Source: Gordonia neofelifaecis NRRL B-59395 (lineage in GTDB: Bacteria; Actinomycetota; Actinomycetes; Mycobacteriales; Mycobacteriaceae). From it: a stretch of DNA of 64,000 nt. Under the pieces are notes generated by a model. That model was not told the origin of the DNA and did no database searches. It worked only from the letters and a program-made list of their open reading frames with translations. Position numbers and translations under genes: made by a program. The stretch's first letter is position 1; each line of letters begins with the position of its first letter. The DNA is taken from NCBI RefSeq assembly GCF_000192435.1, contig NZ_AEUD01000002.1, forward strand, positions 328,593 to 392,592, given 5' to 3'. This document shows, in pieces, positions 8,934 through 17,976 of this stretch.

Positions 8934-11900
8934 TCATCCCGCGGCGGCCCGCCCCGCGTCTTCAACGCCCGCCGCGCAGGCCTCCTCGCAGTCGTCGGGC
9001 GAGACGCCCGCATCCCACAGCCGCCGGTACTCGCCACCCGCGGCGAACAATTCCTCGTGCGTGCCGATCTCGACGATCCGGCCGCCTTCGACCACCGCGA
9101 TCACATCGGCGCGAGCCGCGGTCGCCAGCCGATGGGCGACGATCACACTCGTCCGCCGGTGCGAGAGCGCCTCGCCCGCCGCCAGCACCTGCGCCTCGGT
9201 CGCCTGATCGAGGGTGGCGGTGGCCTCGTCGAGCAGGATCAGATCGGGCTCGACCAGCTCTGCTCGCGCGAGGGCGATGAGCTGACGCTGCCCGGAGGAC
9301 AACCCGCGCCCGCGCTCGGAGACGCCGAACTCCATGCCGCCAGGCAGGTCGGCGATCATCTGCGCGGCGCCGACACGGCGTGAGGCCTCGGCGATCTTCT
9401 CGTGCGAGGCACCGGGGCGGCCGTACGCGATGTTGTCGGCGACGGTCCCGGCGAACAGATGCGGCTCCTGGGGAACGACGCCGAGCCGACTGCGATAGCG
9501 GTGCAGATCGATCTCGCGGAGATCGGTGCCGTCCATTCGCACCGCGCCGGTGGTCGGGTCGTAGAACCGGGCGAGCAGCTTGACGATCGTCGATTTGCCC
9601 GCGCCCGTGGTTCCCACCAGCGCGAGCGACGTGCCCTGCGGAATGTGCAGGTCCACGTCGCTGAGGGCATTGTGCTCGGCTCCCGCGTATCGGAAGTCGA
9701 CGCCATCGAGTCGGACCTCGCCGTCGAAGTCCGGTGCGGCGAGCACCGCGGCCGAGGCCTCGGCGTCGGCCGCAGGCGCGTCGACCAGCGAACTCGGGGC
9801 GAGCAGCAGGTCGCGGATCCGGCGCAGGCCGACCGCTGCCTGCTGATAGGAGTCGAACACGGTGGTCAACTGCTGCACCGGACCGAACAGCATCGCGAGG
9901 TAGAGCACGAAGGCGATCAGGGTGCCCGACGACATCGCGCCCGCCGCCACCTGATGGGCACCGAAGCCGAGGACGACGGCGGTCGCCGCGTCGGAGCAGA
10001 AGGTGATGAACGGGAAGTACACCGAGATCGCGCGCTGCGAATCCATCCGCGCGGCGACCCACTCGTCGCTCCGCCTGCCGAACTCGGCCTGAGCCGCCGG
10101 GATGTGACGGTACACCCGGGTGGTCGCCAGGCCGGAGATGTTCTCCTGGAAGTCGGCGTTGACCGCTGAGACCAGCTCCCGCGTGCGGGTGTAGGCGCGT
10201 GAGCTGATTCGCCGGAAGAAGATCGTCGCGACGATCAGGACGGGGAACACCGGCGCGATCACCAGGCCGAGCTCCCAATCCGTGGCCAGCAGCGCACCGA
10301 ACACGCCGACCAGCGTCAGCACCGCGACGACCGCCGACGACAGACCGTTCTGAACGAACCCCGACAAGGCGTCGACGTCGGTGGTCATCCGCGTCATGAT
10401 CCGCCCCGACAACTCGCGTTCGTAATAGTCGAGGCCGAGTCGTTGCAGGTGCGCGTAGCTCCGAACGCGGAGGCTGTAGAGCACCCGTTCGCCGGCCCGG
10501 GCCGCGGCGACGACGTTGACCGCACCCTCCGCCCAGGCTGCGGCGACCAGCGCGACGCCCGCAAGCGTGGCCAGTCCGATCAGCGTCGCGTCCGCCCGGG
10601 CCCCGGCATCGAGCACGGTGCGGGCGAGCGTCGGGAAGGCCAGCCCGATCACCGTGTCCGCCGCGATGGTCGCCAAGACCACCGCGAGCAGCCACCGGAC
10701 CGGACGGAGGATCTGCCGAAGGCTGAAGTCGGACCGTTCGGCGCGAGCCGCCGCCACGTCGACTCGCGGGTCGTCGTCGGCGGGGGGGAGCGCGTCGACC
10801 GCGGCGCGGATCTCGTCGGTCGCAGGCATGGCGCCGAGCACACCGGCACGACCACCGCTGCCCGGGCCGAAGCGGACCGGCGGCGCGGCCTCCCGTCGAG
10901 CGGTCGGCGCCGGTCCGTCCACGCCGCCCGGCCAGAGCGCGTCGACGCCGATGCGGTTCTGTGCACGAACCCCGGCCGCGGCCGCCGCACGCTGTTCGAG
11001 GGTGTCGGTGGGCGACATCAGCGCCCGGAAGCGCGCGCTGCGCTCGGTGAGTTCGGCGACCGTCCCGATGTCGGAGACGACGCCGTCGTCGAGCACGGCC
11101 ACGCGATCGGCGATGGCGAGGGTCGAGTCCCGATGCGCGAGCACCAGCATCGTCGTTCCCAGTGCCCGGAAGTGCGCGAAGATCCGGGCTTCGGTGGCGG
11201 CGTCGACCGCGGAGGTGGCGTCGTCCAGGACCAGGACGCGACTGTGCTGGTAGAGAGCACGCGCGAGCGCGACGCGTTGGCGCTGCCCGCCGGACAGGGT
11301 GAGGCCGCGTTCGCCGACTTCGCTGTCGAAGCCGTCGGGCAGATCGGCGGCGAAGTCCGCGGCCGCGGCCCGTGCCGCCGAGATGATCGCGTCGTCGGAG
11401 CCGCGCGGCGCGGCGACCGGCCCGAGCCCGATGTTCGCGGCGATGCTCGCCGAATAGAGGAAGGGATCGTCGAAGGCGAACGCCACCGCGCCGTACAGTT
11501 CATCGGTGGACAGGCTGCCGATGTCGCAGACATCGGCTCCGGAGACCAAGGCGACGCTGCCGTGCTCGGGCCGGTAGGCGCCGGTCAGGAGCTCGGCGAG
11601 GGTCGACTTGCCGGAGCCGGGACCGCCGACCACGGCGACGCACTCACCGGGCGCCACGGTGAGGTCGAGGCCGCGCAGCACCTGGCGCTCGCCGTATCCG
11701 AGTTCGACGCCGGTGAACGAGATTCCGAGAGGACCCGCGGGAACGGTCCCGGTCTGGTCGAATGCGTCGTCGCGGGGGTGATCGATGACCTCGTAGACGC
11801 GGGTGACCGCCGACGCGGCGAGCTGCGCGTTCACCACCAGATTCGTCAGAATGCGGGCGAGCCCGGTCATCGTCGCCAGGTAGGTGGAGAAGGCGAGGAA

Positions 11901-12749
11901 GGTGCCCGGGGTGATCTCGCCGAGGTACACCAGGTACCCGCCGAGTCCGATCACGGCGACCATGCCGAGCTGGGGAATGGACGCCATCGTCGGGGTGAAG
12001 CGTGCGCTGATGTTCGCCGCACGCAGCTTGAATCGGTACAGGCGGTCGCCGAGCGCGGCGAGCTCGTCGGTGGCGCGGTGCTCCTGGCCGAAGCCCTTGA
12101 CCACGCGCACGCCGGTCACGGTCTCCTCGACATGTCCCGCCACCTCGGCAGAGGCCTGCTGAGCGGCCCACGTCGCGGCGAAGAGTCGTTTGCGACTGCG
12201 GTAGACGATCAGTGCGATGAGCGGCACGATGCAGACGGCGACCAGCGTCAGCAGGGGCGACAGCCACGCCATCACGCCCAGCGACAACACGACTTGGACC
12301 GCACCGCCCAGCGACAGTGGGGCCATGGCGAGGAGCGACTGGACCACCTGGAGGTCCGAGATCGACCGTGAGACCACCTGGCCGGTGCGGATGGTGTCGC
12401 GCGACGGCCCGTCGACGTGATGCAGGGTGTCGAGCAGCCGTCGTCGAAGGTCGTCCTGGACGGTGATCGACATTCGGCCGGCGGTCATGCGGCGTCCGAA
12501 CTGACAGGCGTAGCGGAGGAGCGCGCCGAACAGCAGGATCCCGATCAACACCGGGAGTCCCACCCGGGCGACCGCCTGCCCGGTCGCGGAGTCGATCGCG
12601 GCCTTGGTGATCAACGGTGTCACCAGATCGACGGCGACGGCTCCCAGGGTCACCGCCGTCATCAGGATCGCCAGTCGGCGGTGTCGCCCGCATTCGCTGA
12701 GGAGCCTCCGGATCCAGCCCGGTGCGGACGCCGCCGCGGCGTCGCTCAA
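8934..12749 (-). CDS. Fused double ABC exporter (two TMD-NBD halves in one chain)
   Basis: This 1271-residue protein contains two complete ABC exporter halves. The first has a membrane domain at about 1-310, then Walker A GGPGSGKST, signature LSGGQRQRVALARAL and Walker B VLVLDDATSAVD. The second membrane domain spans about 690-980, then Walker A GTTGAGKST, LSSGQRQLIALARA and LILLDEATATLD. The first Walker B ends in Asp instead of the usual catalytic Glu, so one ATP site is probably degenerate, as in many heterodimeric exporters. In mycobacteria the corresponding halves are separate genes (Rv1272c/Rv1273c type). The start overlaps the stop of the upstream gene by 4 bases, so the two are translationally coupled. 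The substrate (drug or lipid) is unknown. Confidence 0.9.
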   Translation of the reverse strand: MSDAAAASAPGWIRRLLSECGRHRRLAILMTAVTLGAVAVDLVTPLITKAAIDSATGQAVARVGLPVLIGILLFGALLRYACQFGRRMTAGRMSITVQDDLRRRLLDTLHHVDGPSRDTIRTGQVVSRSISDLQVVQSLLAMAPLSLGGAVQVVLSLGVMAWLSPLLTLVAVCIVPLIALIVYRSRKRLFAATWAAQQASAEVAGHVEETVTGVRVVKGFGQEHRATDELAALGDRLYRFKLRAANISARFTPTMASIPQLGMVAVIGLGGYLVYLGEITPGTFLAFSTYLATMTGLARILTNLVVNAQLAASAVTRVYEVIDHPRDDAFDQTGTVPAGPLGISFTGVELGYGERQVLRGLDLTVAPGECVAVVGGPGSGKSTLAELLTGAYRPEHGSVALVSGADVCDIGSLSTDELYGAVAFAFDDPFLYSASIAANIGLGPVAAPRGSDDAIISAARAAAADFAADLPDGFDSEVGERGLTLSGGQRQRVALARALYQHSRVLVLDDATSAVDAATEARIFAHFRALGTTMLVLAHRDSTLAIADRVAVLDDGVVSDIGTVAELTERSARFRALMSPTDTLEQRAAAAAGVRAQNRIGVDALWPGGVDGPAPTARREAAPPVRFGPGSGGRAGVLGAMPATDEIRAAVDALPPADDDPRVDVAAARAERSDFSLRQILRPVRWLLAVVLATIAADTVIGLAFPTLARTVLDAGARADATLIGLATLAGVALVAAAWAEGAVNVVAAARAGERVLYSLRVRSYAHLQRLGLDYYERELSGRIMTRMTTDVDALSGFVQNGLSSAVVAVLTLVGVFGALLATDWELGLVIAPVFPVLIVATIFFRRISSRAYTRTRELVSAVNADFQENISGLATTRVYRHIPAAQAEFGRRSDEWVAARMDSQRAISVYFPFITFCSDAATAVVLGFGAHQVAAGAMSSGTLIAFVLYLAMLFGPVQQLTTVFDSYQQAAVGLRRIRDLLLAPSSLVDAPAADAEASAAVLAAPDFDGEVRLDGVDFRYAGAEHNALSDVDLHIPQGTSLALVGTTGAGKSTIVKLLARFYDPTTGAVRMDGTDLREIDLHRYRSRLGVVPQEPHLFAGTVADNIAYGRPGASHEKIAEASRRVGAAQMIADLPGGMEFGVSERGRGLSSGQRQLIALARAELVEPDLILLDEATATLDQATEAQVLAAGEALSHRRTSVIVAHRLATAARADVIAVVEGGRIVEIGTHEELFAAGGEYRRLWDAGVSPDDCEEACAAGVEDAGRAAAG

Positions 12750-13543
12750 CCCGCCTCGATCGCTCGGCGCGGGGCGATCACCTCTCCGTCGACGTCCCAG
12801 AAGTGGGGCGGGGGACCGAAGGCCTCGCGGGAATTGCGGATCACGCGCGAACCGAGGGCACGGTTGCCGACGCCGCCGATCACCGCGCCGATGCCGCCCG
12901 GGACCAGCTTGCCCATCACGACCGGCGCCTTGCCGATGGTGAACTTCTTGATGAACTTGTTGCCCAGGGCGCGATTGATGGTGTTGAGGTTCGCGCCGGG
13001 GATCCCGGGCACGCCGAGTTTGGCGATGGCGTCGCTGCTGCGGGCGCCGAGCGCCTTGCCGACGACCGTCGCACCCTCTTCACCGAGAGCGACCGCGAGC
13101 ACGAGCGCCTTGCGCCGCTCACCGTCGGTGGGTGCGATTCCGTGCACCTCGGCGATCGCGAGCGCGAGCAGCGCCGACGCCTCGATGAACAGCGCTGACT
13201 CGGCGGTGATCGCACTGACCGCCGTGAGGGTGCCGACCCCGGGGACGGCCGCGGTCGCGCCGACCGCGCCGCCGGACGCGGTCACGGTGCGCAGATAGTG
13301 CTTCTCAAGTCGCCGGATCACCTGCTCCGGGCCCTCGTCGGGGTACTTCCGCCGGATTCGGCGAACATACTTCGCGACGGCAGGCTGCTGGAGTCGCTGG
13401 GCCTTGTCGATCAGACCGGTCAGGACCAGCAGAGACGACTTACCTGATTTCTGCGGATCCACGGCGGTGGTGGACGGCACCGATGAGGGCGCCGGCTCGT
13501 CGGCGCGGCGGTCCTGGCGTGCGACGGACTTCGATCTACGCAT
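12746..13543 (-). CDS. Conserved actinobacterial protein, EcsC-like, position equivalent to Rv1249c
   Basis: I place the start at the ATG at 13543, which has GAGGGAG upstream; the frame continues to 13831 but that part has no plausible start. The product of 265 residues has a basic, disordered N-terminus (about 1-45), then helical and small-residue-rich stretches (AVPGVGTLTAVSAITAESALFIEASALLALA split over about 125-160; VPGGIGAVIGGVGNRALGSR near 225) that could associate with membranes. It recalls EcsC-like proteins, and its place next to kgd and the MFS gene matches Rv1249c of M. tuberculosis. The stop overlaps the ABC exporter start (ATGA), suggesting they work together. No enzymatic motif is seen. 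Confidence 0.6.
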   Translation of the reverse strand: MRRSKSVARQDRRADEPAPSSVPSTTAVDPQKSGKSSLLVLTGLIDKAQRLQQPAVAKYVRRIRRKYPDEGPEQVIRRLEKHYLRTVTASGGAVGATAAVPGVGTLTAVSAITAESALFIEASALLALAIAEVHGIAPTDGERRKALVLAVALGEEGATVVGKALGARSSDAIAKLGVPGIPGANLNTINRALGNKFIKKFTIGKAPVVMGKLVPGGIGAVIGGVGNRALGSRVIRNSREAFGPPPHFWDVDGEVIAPRRAIEAG

Positions 13544-13864
13544 GTCGGTTCTCCCTCTCTGGCTCCGGCTCGATGGTGCGAACAGCGGTAGTCGGGCGAC
13601 GTCTCCACAATATGCGCGACCGCTGACAGACGCGGTCGGCCGGCGGTCGGCGTCGGCGGCTCGGGACCCGCGGACGACGCGGTGAACCACCTTCGTACAA
13701 GCCACGAAGGGTGCGGAATATTCCGGAGTCGGCATCGCCTGCGTCACACTGCTCGAAGGCGGTCGGGCCAGGGGGAATCGAGTTGATCGACGGTCGGTGA
13801 TCGGTGTTAACCTAATGCCCTCATTCGGCACCAGACGGGTGTCTCAGCTCGAAAGGGGACTCGA
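13544..13864. promoter_or_regulatory. Divergent intergenic region
   Basis: These 321 bases lie between the EcsC-like gene (minus) and the MFS gene (plus), and I see no coding region here. They contain a 12-bp palindrome CGGAATATTCCG (13714-13725) and an inverted repeat CTTCGT-N7-ACGAAG (13691-13709). TTGATC (13783-13788) and TAACCT (13808-13813), 19 bases apart, are a possible promoter for the MFS gene. GAAAGGGG just before 13865 is its ribosome-binding site. Confidence 0.45.
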
Positions 13865-15391
13865 GTGACATCGACTCCGCAGACTCCGGCGTTCAAGTCG
13901 GTCACGGACCGTCCATGGGCGGCGCTGATGGCCCTGTGTCTCGGCTTCTTCATGATCCTCGTCGACATGACGATCGTCGCGGTCGCCCAGCCCCAGATCA
14001 TGGAGGCGCTGGACGCCGACGTGAACGGCATCGTGTGGGTCACCAGTGCGTACCTGCTCACGTACGCGGTGCCGCTGCTGGTGGCGGGTCGACTCGGCGA
14101 CAAGATCGGTCCCAAACGCGTCTACCAGGCCGGACTGCTGCTGTTCACGGCGGCGAGTGTGTGGTGCGGGCTCTCCGGGAGCATCGGTGAACTCATCGCG
14201 GCGCGAAGTGTCCAGGGCCTCGGCGCCGCGCTGATCACGCCGCAGACGATGGCGCTGATCACCCGCATCTTCCCGCCGGAGAGGCGCGGTGCGGCGATGG
14301 GCGTGTGGGGCACCGTGGCCGGCGTCGCGACCCTGGTCGGTCCGCTGCTCGGCGGCATCCTGACCGACTCGTTCGGCTGGGAGTGGATCTTCTTCGTGAA
14401 CCTCCCGGTCGGCCTCGCCGGCCTGGTGCTCGCGCAGGTGCTGGTCCCGAACGTCGAGACCCACGACCACAAGTTCGACTGGATCGGCGTCGCCCTGTCC
14501 GCCGTCGGTCTGTCGGCACTGGTGTTCGGTATCCAGGAAGGCGAGTCGTACGACTGGGCCGGCTGGATCTGGGCGCTCATCGGTTCCGGAGCCGTCGTGA
14601 TGGGACTCTTCTTCCTGTGGGAGAGCCGGACGAAGGGTGAGCCGCTGGTTCCGCTGTCGCTGTTCCGTGACCGGAACTTCAGCGTGTCCAACGTCGGCAT
14701 CGCCACCATGGGTTTCGCCGTGTCGGGCTCGATGATCCCGATCATGTTCTTCCTGCAGCTCGTCGGTGGCATGACGCCGCTGCGTTCGGCGCTGGTCCTG
14801 GTGCCGATGGCGGTGCTGACCGGCATCTTCGCGCCGATCGTCGGCCGGATCCTGGACCGCGTGCACCCGCGCAACGTGGTGGCGCTCGGACTGTTCGGCT
14901 ATGCGGTCGCCTCGTTCTGGGCGGGCATGGTGTTCCGGCCGGAGACGCCGGTGTGGATGCTGGTCGCACCGACCCTGCTGATGGGCCTGTCGAGTGCCGG
15001 CGTCTGGGCCCCGCTCGCGGCGACCGCGACACGTAACCTGCCGTGGCATCAGGCGGGCGCGGGAGCCGGCGTCTACAACACCACCCGCGTGATCGGCTCG
15101 GTGATCGGCTCGGCCGGCATCGGCGCGCTGATGATGTCGCGGCTGGCCGCGAATCTGCCGGGCGTCGACACCGCGAGTCACAGCGGCTCGGTGCAGCAGT
15201 TGCCGGAGTTCCTCCGGGAAGGCTTTGCGCGCGCGATGGGTCAGTCGATCTACCTCGGGGCCGCGGTCCTGCTGATCGGCGCGATCGCGACGCTGTTCCT
15301 GGTCCGGACCGGGGCTCCGGGCGCGCCGACCGGAGCGTCGAGTCCCGCGAGTGGCGTTGACGCCGCCGAGACCGGTGCCGCCCGACCCTGA
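13865..15391 (+). CDS. MFS drug:H+ antiporter, DHA2 (EmrB/QacA) family
   Basis: This 508-residue integral membrane transporter is of the 14-helix type. The motif-A loop GRLGDKIGPKRVY lies after helix 2, motif D1-like LDVDMTIV-type residues (ILVDMTIVAVAQP) in helix 1, and the motif-C antiporter signature GPLLGGILTDSFGWEWIFFVNLP in helix 5. It probably exports lipophilic compounds or cations using the proton gradient. The GTG start at 13865 has GAAAGGGGA upstream. Its position beside the kgd-side genes matches Rv1250. The last ~25 residues are Ala/Gly/Ser-rich and cytoplasmic. The secreted hydrolase starts 28 bases after its stop and may be co-transcribed. Confidence 0.88.
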   Translation: MTSTPQTPAFKSVTDRPWAALMALCLGFFMILVDMTIVAVAQPQIMEALDADVNGIVWVTSAYLLTYAVPLLVAGRLGDKIGPKRVYQAGLLLFTAASVWCGLSGSIGELIAARSVQGLGAALITPQTMALITRIFPPERRGAAMGVWGTVAGVATLVGPLLGGILTDSFGWEWIFFVNLPVGLAGLVLAQVLVPNVETHDHKFDWIGVALSAVGLSALVFGIQEGESYDWAGWIWALIGSGAVVMGLFFLWESRTKGEPLVPLSLFRDRNFSVSNVGIATMGFAVSGSMIPIMFFLQLVGGMTPLRSALVLVPMAVLTGIFAPIVGRILDRVHPRNVVALGLFGYAVASFWAGMVFRPETPVWMLVAPTLLMGLSSAGVWAPLAATATRNLPWHQAGAGAGVYNTTRVIGSVIGSAGIGALMMSRLAANLPGVDTASHSGSVQQLPEFLREGFARAMGQSIYLGAAVLLIGAIATLFLVRTGAPGAPTGASSPASGVDAAETGAARP

Positions 15392-15419
15392 TCCATCGGC
15401 CCGTCACAGAGGAACCTGC

Positions 15420-16592
15420 ATGCACTCACGCATGGTCCGCGGCGCGGCGGCGCTCACCGCCGCCGCAGCGTTCGCTTCGCTCACCGTCGGACCCGCGGCC
15501 GCGGTGCCCGCGCCGTCGCCGCTGCCGGTGCTGCCGAACGTGATCTTCTACCCGACCTCCACCATGGCGCCGTCGGCGCATCCCGTCGCTCTGCCGCGCA
15601 TCCCGGGCCGCGTGTCGGCGACCTATCCCTATCAGGGCCGCCTGCGCTCCTTCGACGACTATCTGCGACGTACCTCTGCGCGTGGACTCGTCGTCCTGTC
15701 CGGCGGCGAGATCGTCGACGAGCGGTACTTCGGGGGCTACACGGCGGCCAGCCACTTCAACTCGTGGTCGGTCGGCAAGTCCATCACTTCGACCGCGGTG
15801 GGCATCGCGCTCGGCGAGGGTCGGATCAGGTCGATCGACGACCCGATCACCCGGTACCTGCCGGAGCTGAAGCGGTCCGGATACAACGGCGTGGCGATCA
15901 AGGACCTGCTCCGCATGACGTCCGGCCAGCGGTACGACGAGTCGAACGTCGCGAACGTCACGGCGGGGTCCACCGGCACGACCATCCGGATGGTCCTCGG
16001 CGAGCCGCTGAAGGCGCAGGCCGAACAATCGGTGCGCGAACGCGAGCCGGGATCGACGTTCAACTACGCGTCGATGAACACGATCGTCCTCGGCTGGCTG
16101 GTCGCGAAGGTCACCGGCCGTTCGCTCGCCGATTACGTCCAGGACAAGATCTGGCGGCCCGCGGGGATGGCCTCACCGACACCGGTGGGCCAGGATTACT
16201 CGGGTACCGCTCTGGCGTTTGCGTCCTACCATGCGACTACCCGCGACCTGGCACGTTTCGGCTTGCTGTTCGCGCGCGGGGGCATGGCGAACGGACGCCG
16301 GGTGGTGCCCGCTTCCTGGGTCCGCGATGCCACGACTCCCTCGGCCGCGGTGGTGATGCCGGGCCGGGCGCGGCCCGGGTCGGTGTACGGATACGGCTAT
16401 CAGTGGTGGCTCGGCGACGGCGACCGCGGAGACTTCCTCGCCGTCGGCGTCCTCGGCCAGTACATCTACGTGTCGCCGCGCGATCACGTCGTCATCGCGC
16501 AGAACAGTGAGGACCTCGAAGCCGACACGAACGTGGAAGAGGCGATCGTCGCCTTCCGCGCCGTCGCGGAGAAGGTCCGCGGCCGCGTCTGA
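15420..16592 (+). CDS. Secreted serine hydrolase of the beta-lactamase/DD-peptidase fold (esterase or NylB-like)
   Basis: The product is about 390 residues. The ATG at 15420 (GAGGAACC upstream) gives a signal peptide: basic start HSRMVRG, hydrophobic AAALTAAAAFASLTVG, cleavage near AAA-VPA. Class C/serine-hydrolase motifs are present: SVGKS (catalytic Ser and Lys, about residue 118), FNYASMN (YxN-like triad) and a late GQYIYVSP block. The combination with a FNYASMN motif resembles 6-aminohexanoate-dimer hydrolase and mycobacterial Lip-type beta-lactamase-fold esterases. It acts outside the cytoplasmic membrane. A longer frame starts at 15351, but that would put residues before the signal peptide. 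The substrate is unknown. Confidence 0.8.
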   Translation: MHSRMVRGAAALTAAAAFASLTVGPAAAVPAPSPLPVLPNVIFYPTSTMAPSAHPVALPRIPGRVSATYPYQGRLRSFDDYLRRTSARGLVVLSGGEIVDERYFGGYTAASHFNSWSVGKSITSTAVGIALGEGRIRSIDDPITRYLPELKRSGYNGVAIKDLLRMTSGQRYDESNVANVTAGSTGTTIRMVLGEPLKAQAEQSVREREPGSTFNYASMNTIVLGWLVAKVTGRSLADYVQDKIWRPAGMASPTPVGQDYSGTALAFASYHATTRDLARFGLLFARGGMANGRRVVPASWVRDATTPSAAVVMPGRARPGSVYGYGYQWWLGDGDRGDFLAVGVLGQYIYVSPRDHVVIAQNSEDLEADTNVEEAIVAFRAVAEKVRGRV

Positions 16593-16671
16593 CCGGAATT
16601 GTCGGAGCTCCCTCGTACCATCGTCTCGACGGGTTGAACGGATCCCACAGACTTCGGGGAGGGAACAGAGA

Positions 16672-17976
16672 ATGTCACGGCCGGCCTACGACGACTCGGC
16701 GCTCGACAGCACCACGTGCGTGACGGAGCCGTTGTTCGACCTCGAACCGCTCGCCTTGTTCTCGGTGCCCAGTCATCCGATCGAGACGACGCGGGCGTCG
16801 GCCCCCGGGCCGGCGCCGGCGCTCGGCCGCACCGTGACGTTCCTGCACACAGCGGACTGGCAGCTCGGGATGACGCGGCACTTCCTGGCGGGCGAAGCGC
16901 AGTCGACTTATAACGCGGCGCGTGAGGACGCGATCGTCCGTATCGGAGAGGTCGCACGTTCGACCGGCGCCGAGTTCGTCGTGGTCTGCGGCGACGTGTT
17001 CGACGACCCCCGTGTGTCGACCCGGATCATCCGGCGCACCCTCGACGCCCTCGGCGACTATCCGGTTCCGGTGTATCTGCTTCCCGGCAATCACGACCCG
17101 CTGGACGCGACCAGCGTATATCGGTCGCGCGAGTTCGTCGCGGCCTGCCCGGACAATGTGACCGTCCTGGACAAGCCCGGCGTCGTCGCCGTGCGAGAGG
17201 GCATCAGCCTGGTCGCCGCGCCATGGACCACCAAGCGGCCGCTCGTCGACCTGGTTAACGACCAGATCGCACAGCTCGCGGCCTCCGACGACATCCGGAT
17301 CGTGGTCGGGCACGGCGGGGTCGACTCGCTGAGCCCGAACGACGATCCGTCGATCGTCGGCGGGGCGACCCTCGACGTCGCGATCGCCGCAGAGCTGGTG
17401 GACTACGTGGCGCTGGGCGATCGGCACTCGGTCACCTCGGTCGGGGATTCGGGTCGGGTCTGGTATTCGGGCGCACCCGAGGTCACCGCCTTCGACCATG
17501 TCGAAACCGAGCCCGGTCACGTCCTCGAGGTCCGGCTGAGCCGAGAGGGTGAGCGGTCGGTCGACGTGACACGGCACCGCGTGGGGCAGTGGGCCTTCCG
17601 GACGCTCCGGGACGACATCAACGGAGCCGACGACATCGTGAGGCTCCGCGAGCAGCTGTCGTCGATTCCCGACAAGTCGCGGACCGTGGTGCAGCTGTCG
17701 CTGACCGGAACGATCGGGGTGGCGGACGACGTCGCGCTCAGCGGTCTGCTCGACGAGTTCGGTGACCGATTCGCGGCACTGAAGATCTGGGAACGTCATC
17801 ACGACCTCACCGTCGTCTCGGACCCGTCCGACGTCGACGCACTCGATCTGCAGGGCTACGCCGCGCTCGCGGCAGCCGAACTGGCAGAGCGCGCGGCATC
17901 GGACGATGGCAACGACGCGGACGCCGCTCGCTCGGCTCTCGGACTCCTGCACCGGCTGATCGGAGCGGGACGATGA
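16672..17976 (+). CDS. SbcD/Mre11-like metallophosphoesterase nuclease subunit
   Basis: This calcineurin-like phosphoesterase of about 434 residues has the metal motifs in order: HTADWQLG (about 59), GDVFD (about 103), PGNHDP (about 138), a VVGHGG block and LGDRHSV near 230. A ~50-residue N-terminal extension precedes the catalytic core. The start is the ATG at 16672 with GGGGAGGGA upstream. Its stop overlaps the next gene's ATG by 4 bases, giving a nuclease-ATPase pair in the SbcCD/Mre11-Rad50 style that would process DNA ends. The pair corresponds to Rv1277-Rv1278 of M. tuberculosis. The final GDRH replaces the usual GHxH, with one His lost. Confidence 0.85.
   Translation: MSRPAYDDSALDSTTCVTEPLFDLEPLALFSVPSHPIETTRASAPGPAPALGRTVTFLHTADWQLGMTRHFLAGEAQSTYNAAREDAIVRIGEVARSTGAEFVVVCGDVFDDPRVSTRIIRRTLDALGDYPVPVYLLPGNHDPLDATSVYRSREFVAACPDNVTVLDKPGVVAVREGISLVAAPWTTKRPLVDLVNDQIAQLAASDDIRIVVGHGGVDSLSPNDDPSIVGGATLDVAIAAELVDYVALGDRHSVTSVGDSGRVWYSGAPEVTAFDHVETEPGHVLEVRLSREGERSVDVTRHRVGQWAFRTLRDDINGADDIVRLREQLSSIPDKSRTVVQLSLTGTIGVADDVALSGLLDEFGDRFAALKIWERHHDLTVVSDPSDVDALDLQGYAALAAAELAERAASDDGNDADAARSALGLLHRLIGAGR

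Noticed and set aside
10443-12371. 642-codon plus-strand frame
   Set aside because: It is antisense to the ABC exporter, whose Walker and signature motifs are unambiguous on the minus strand.
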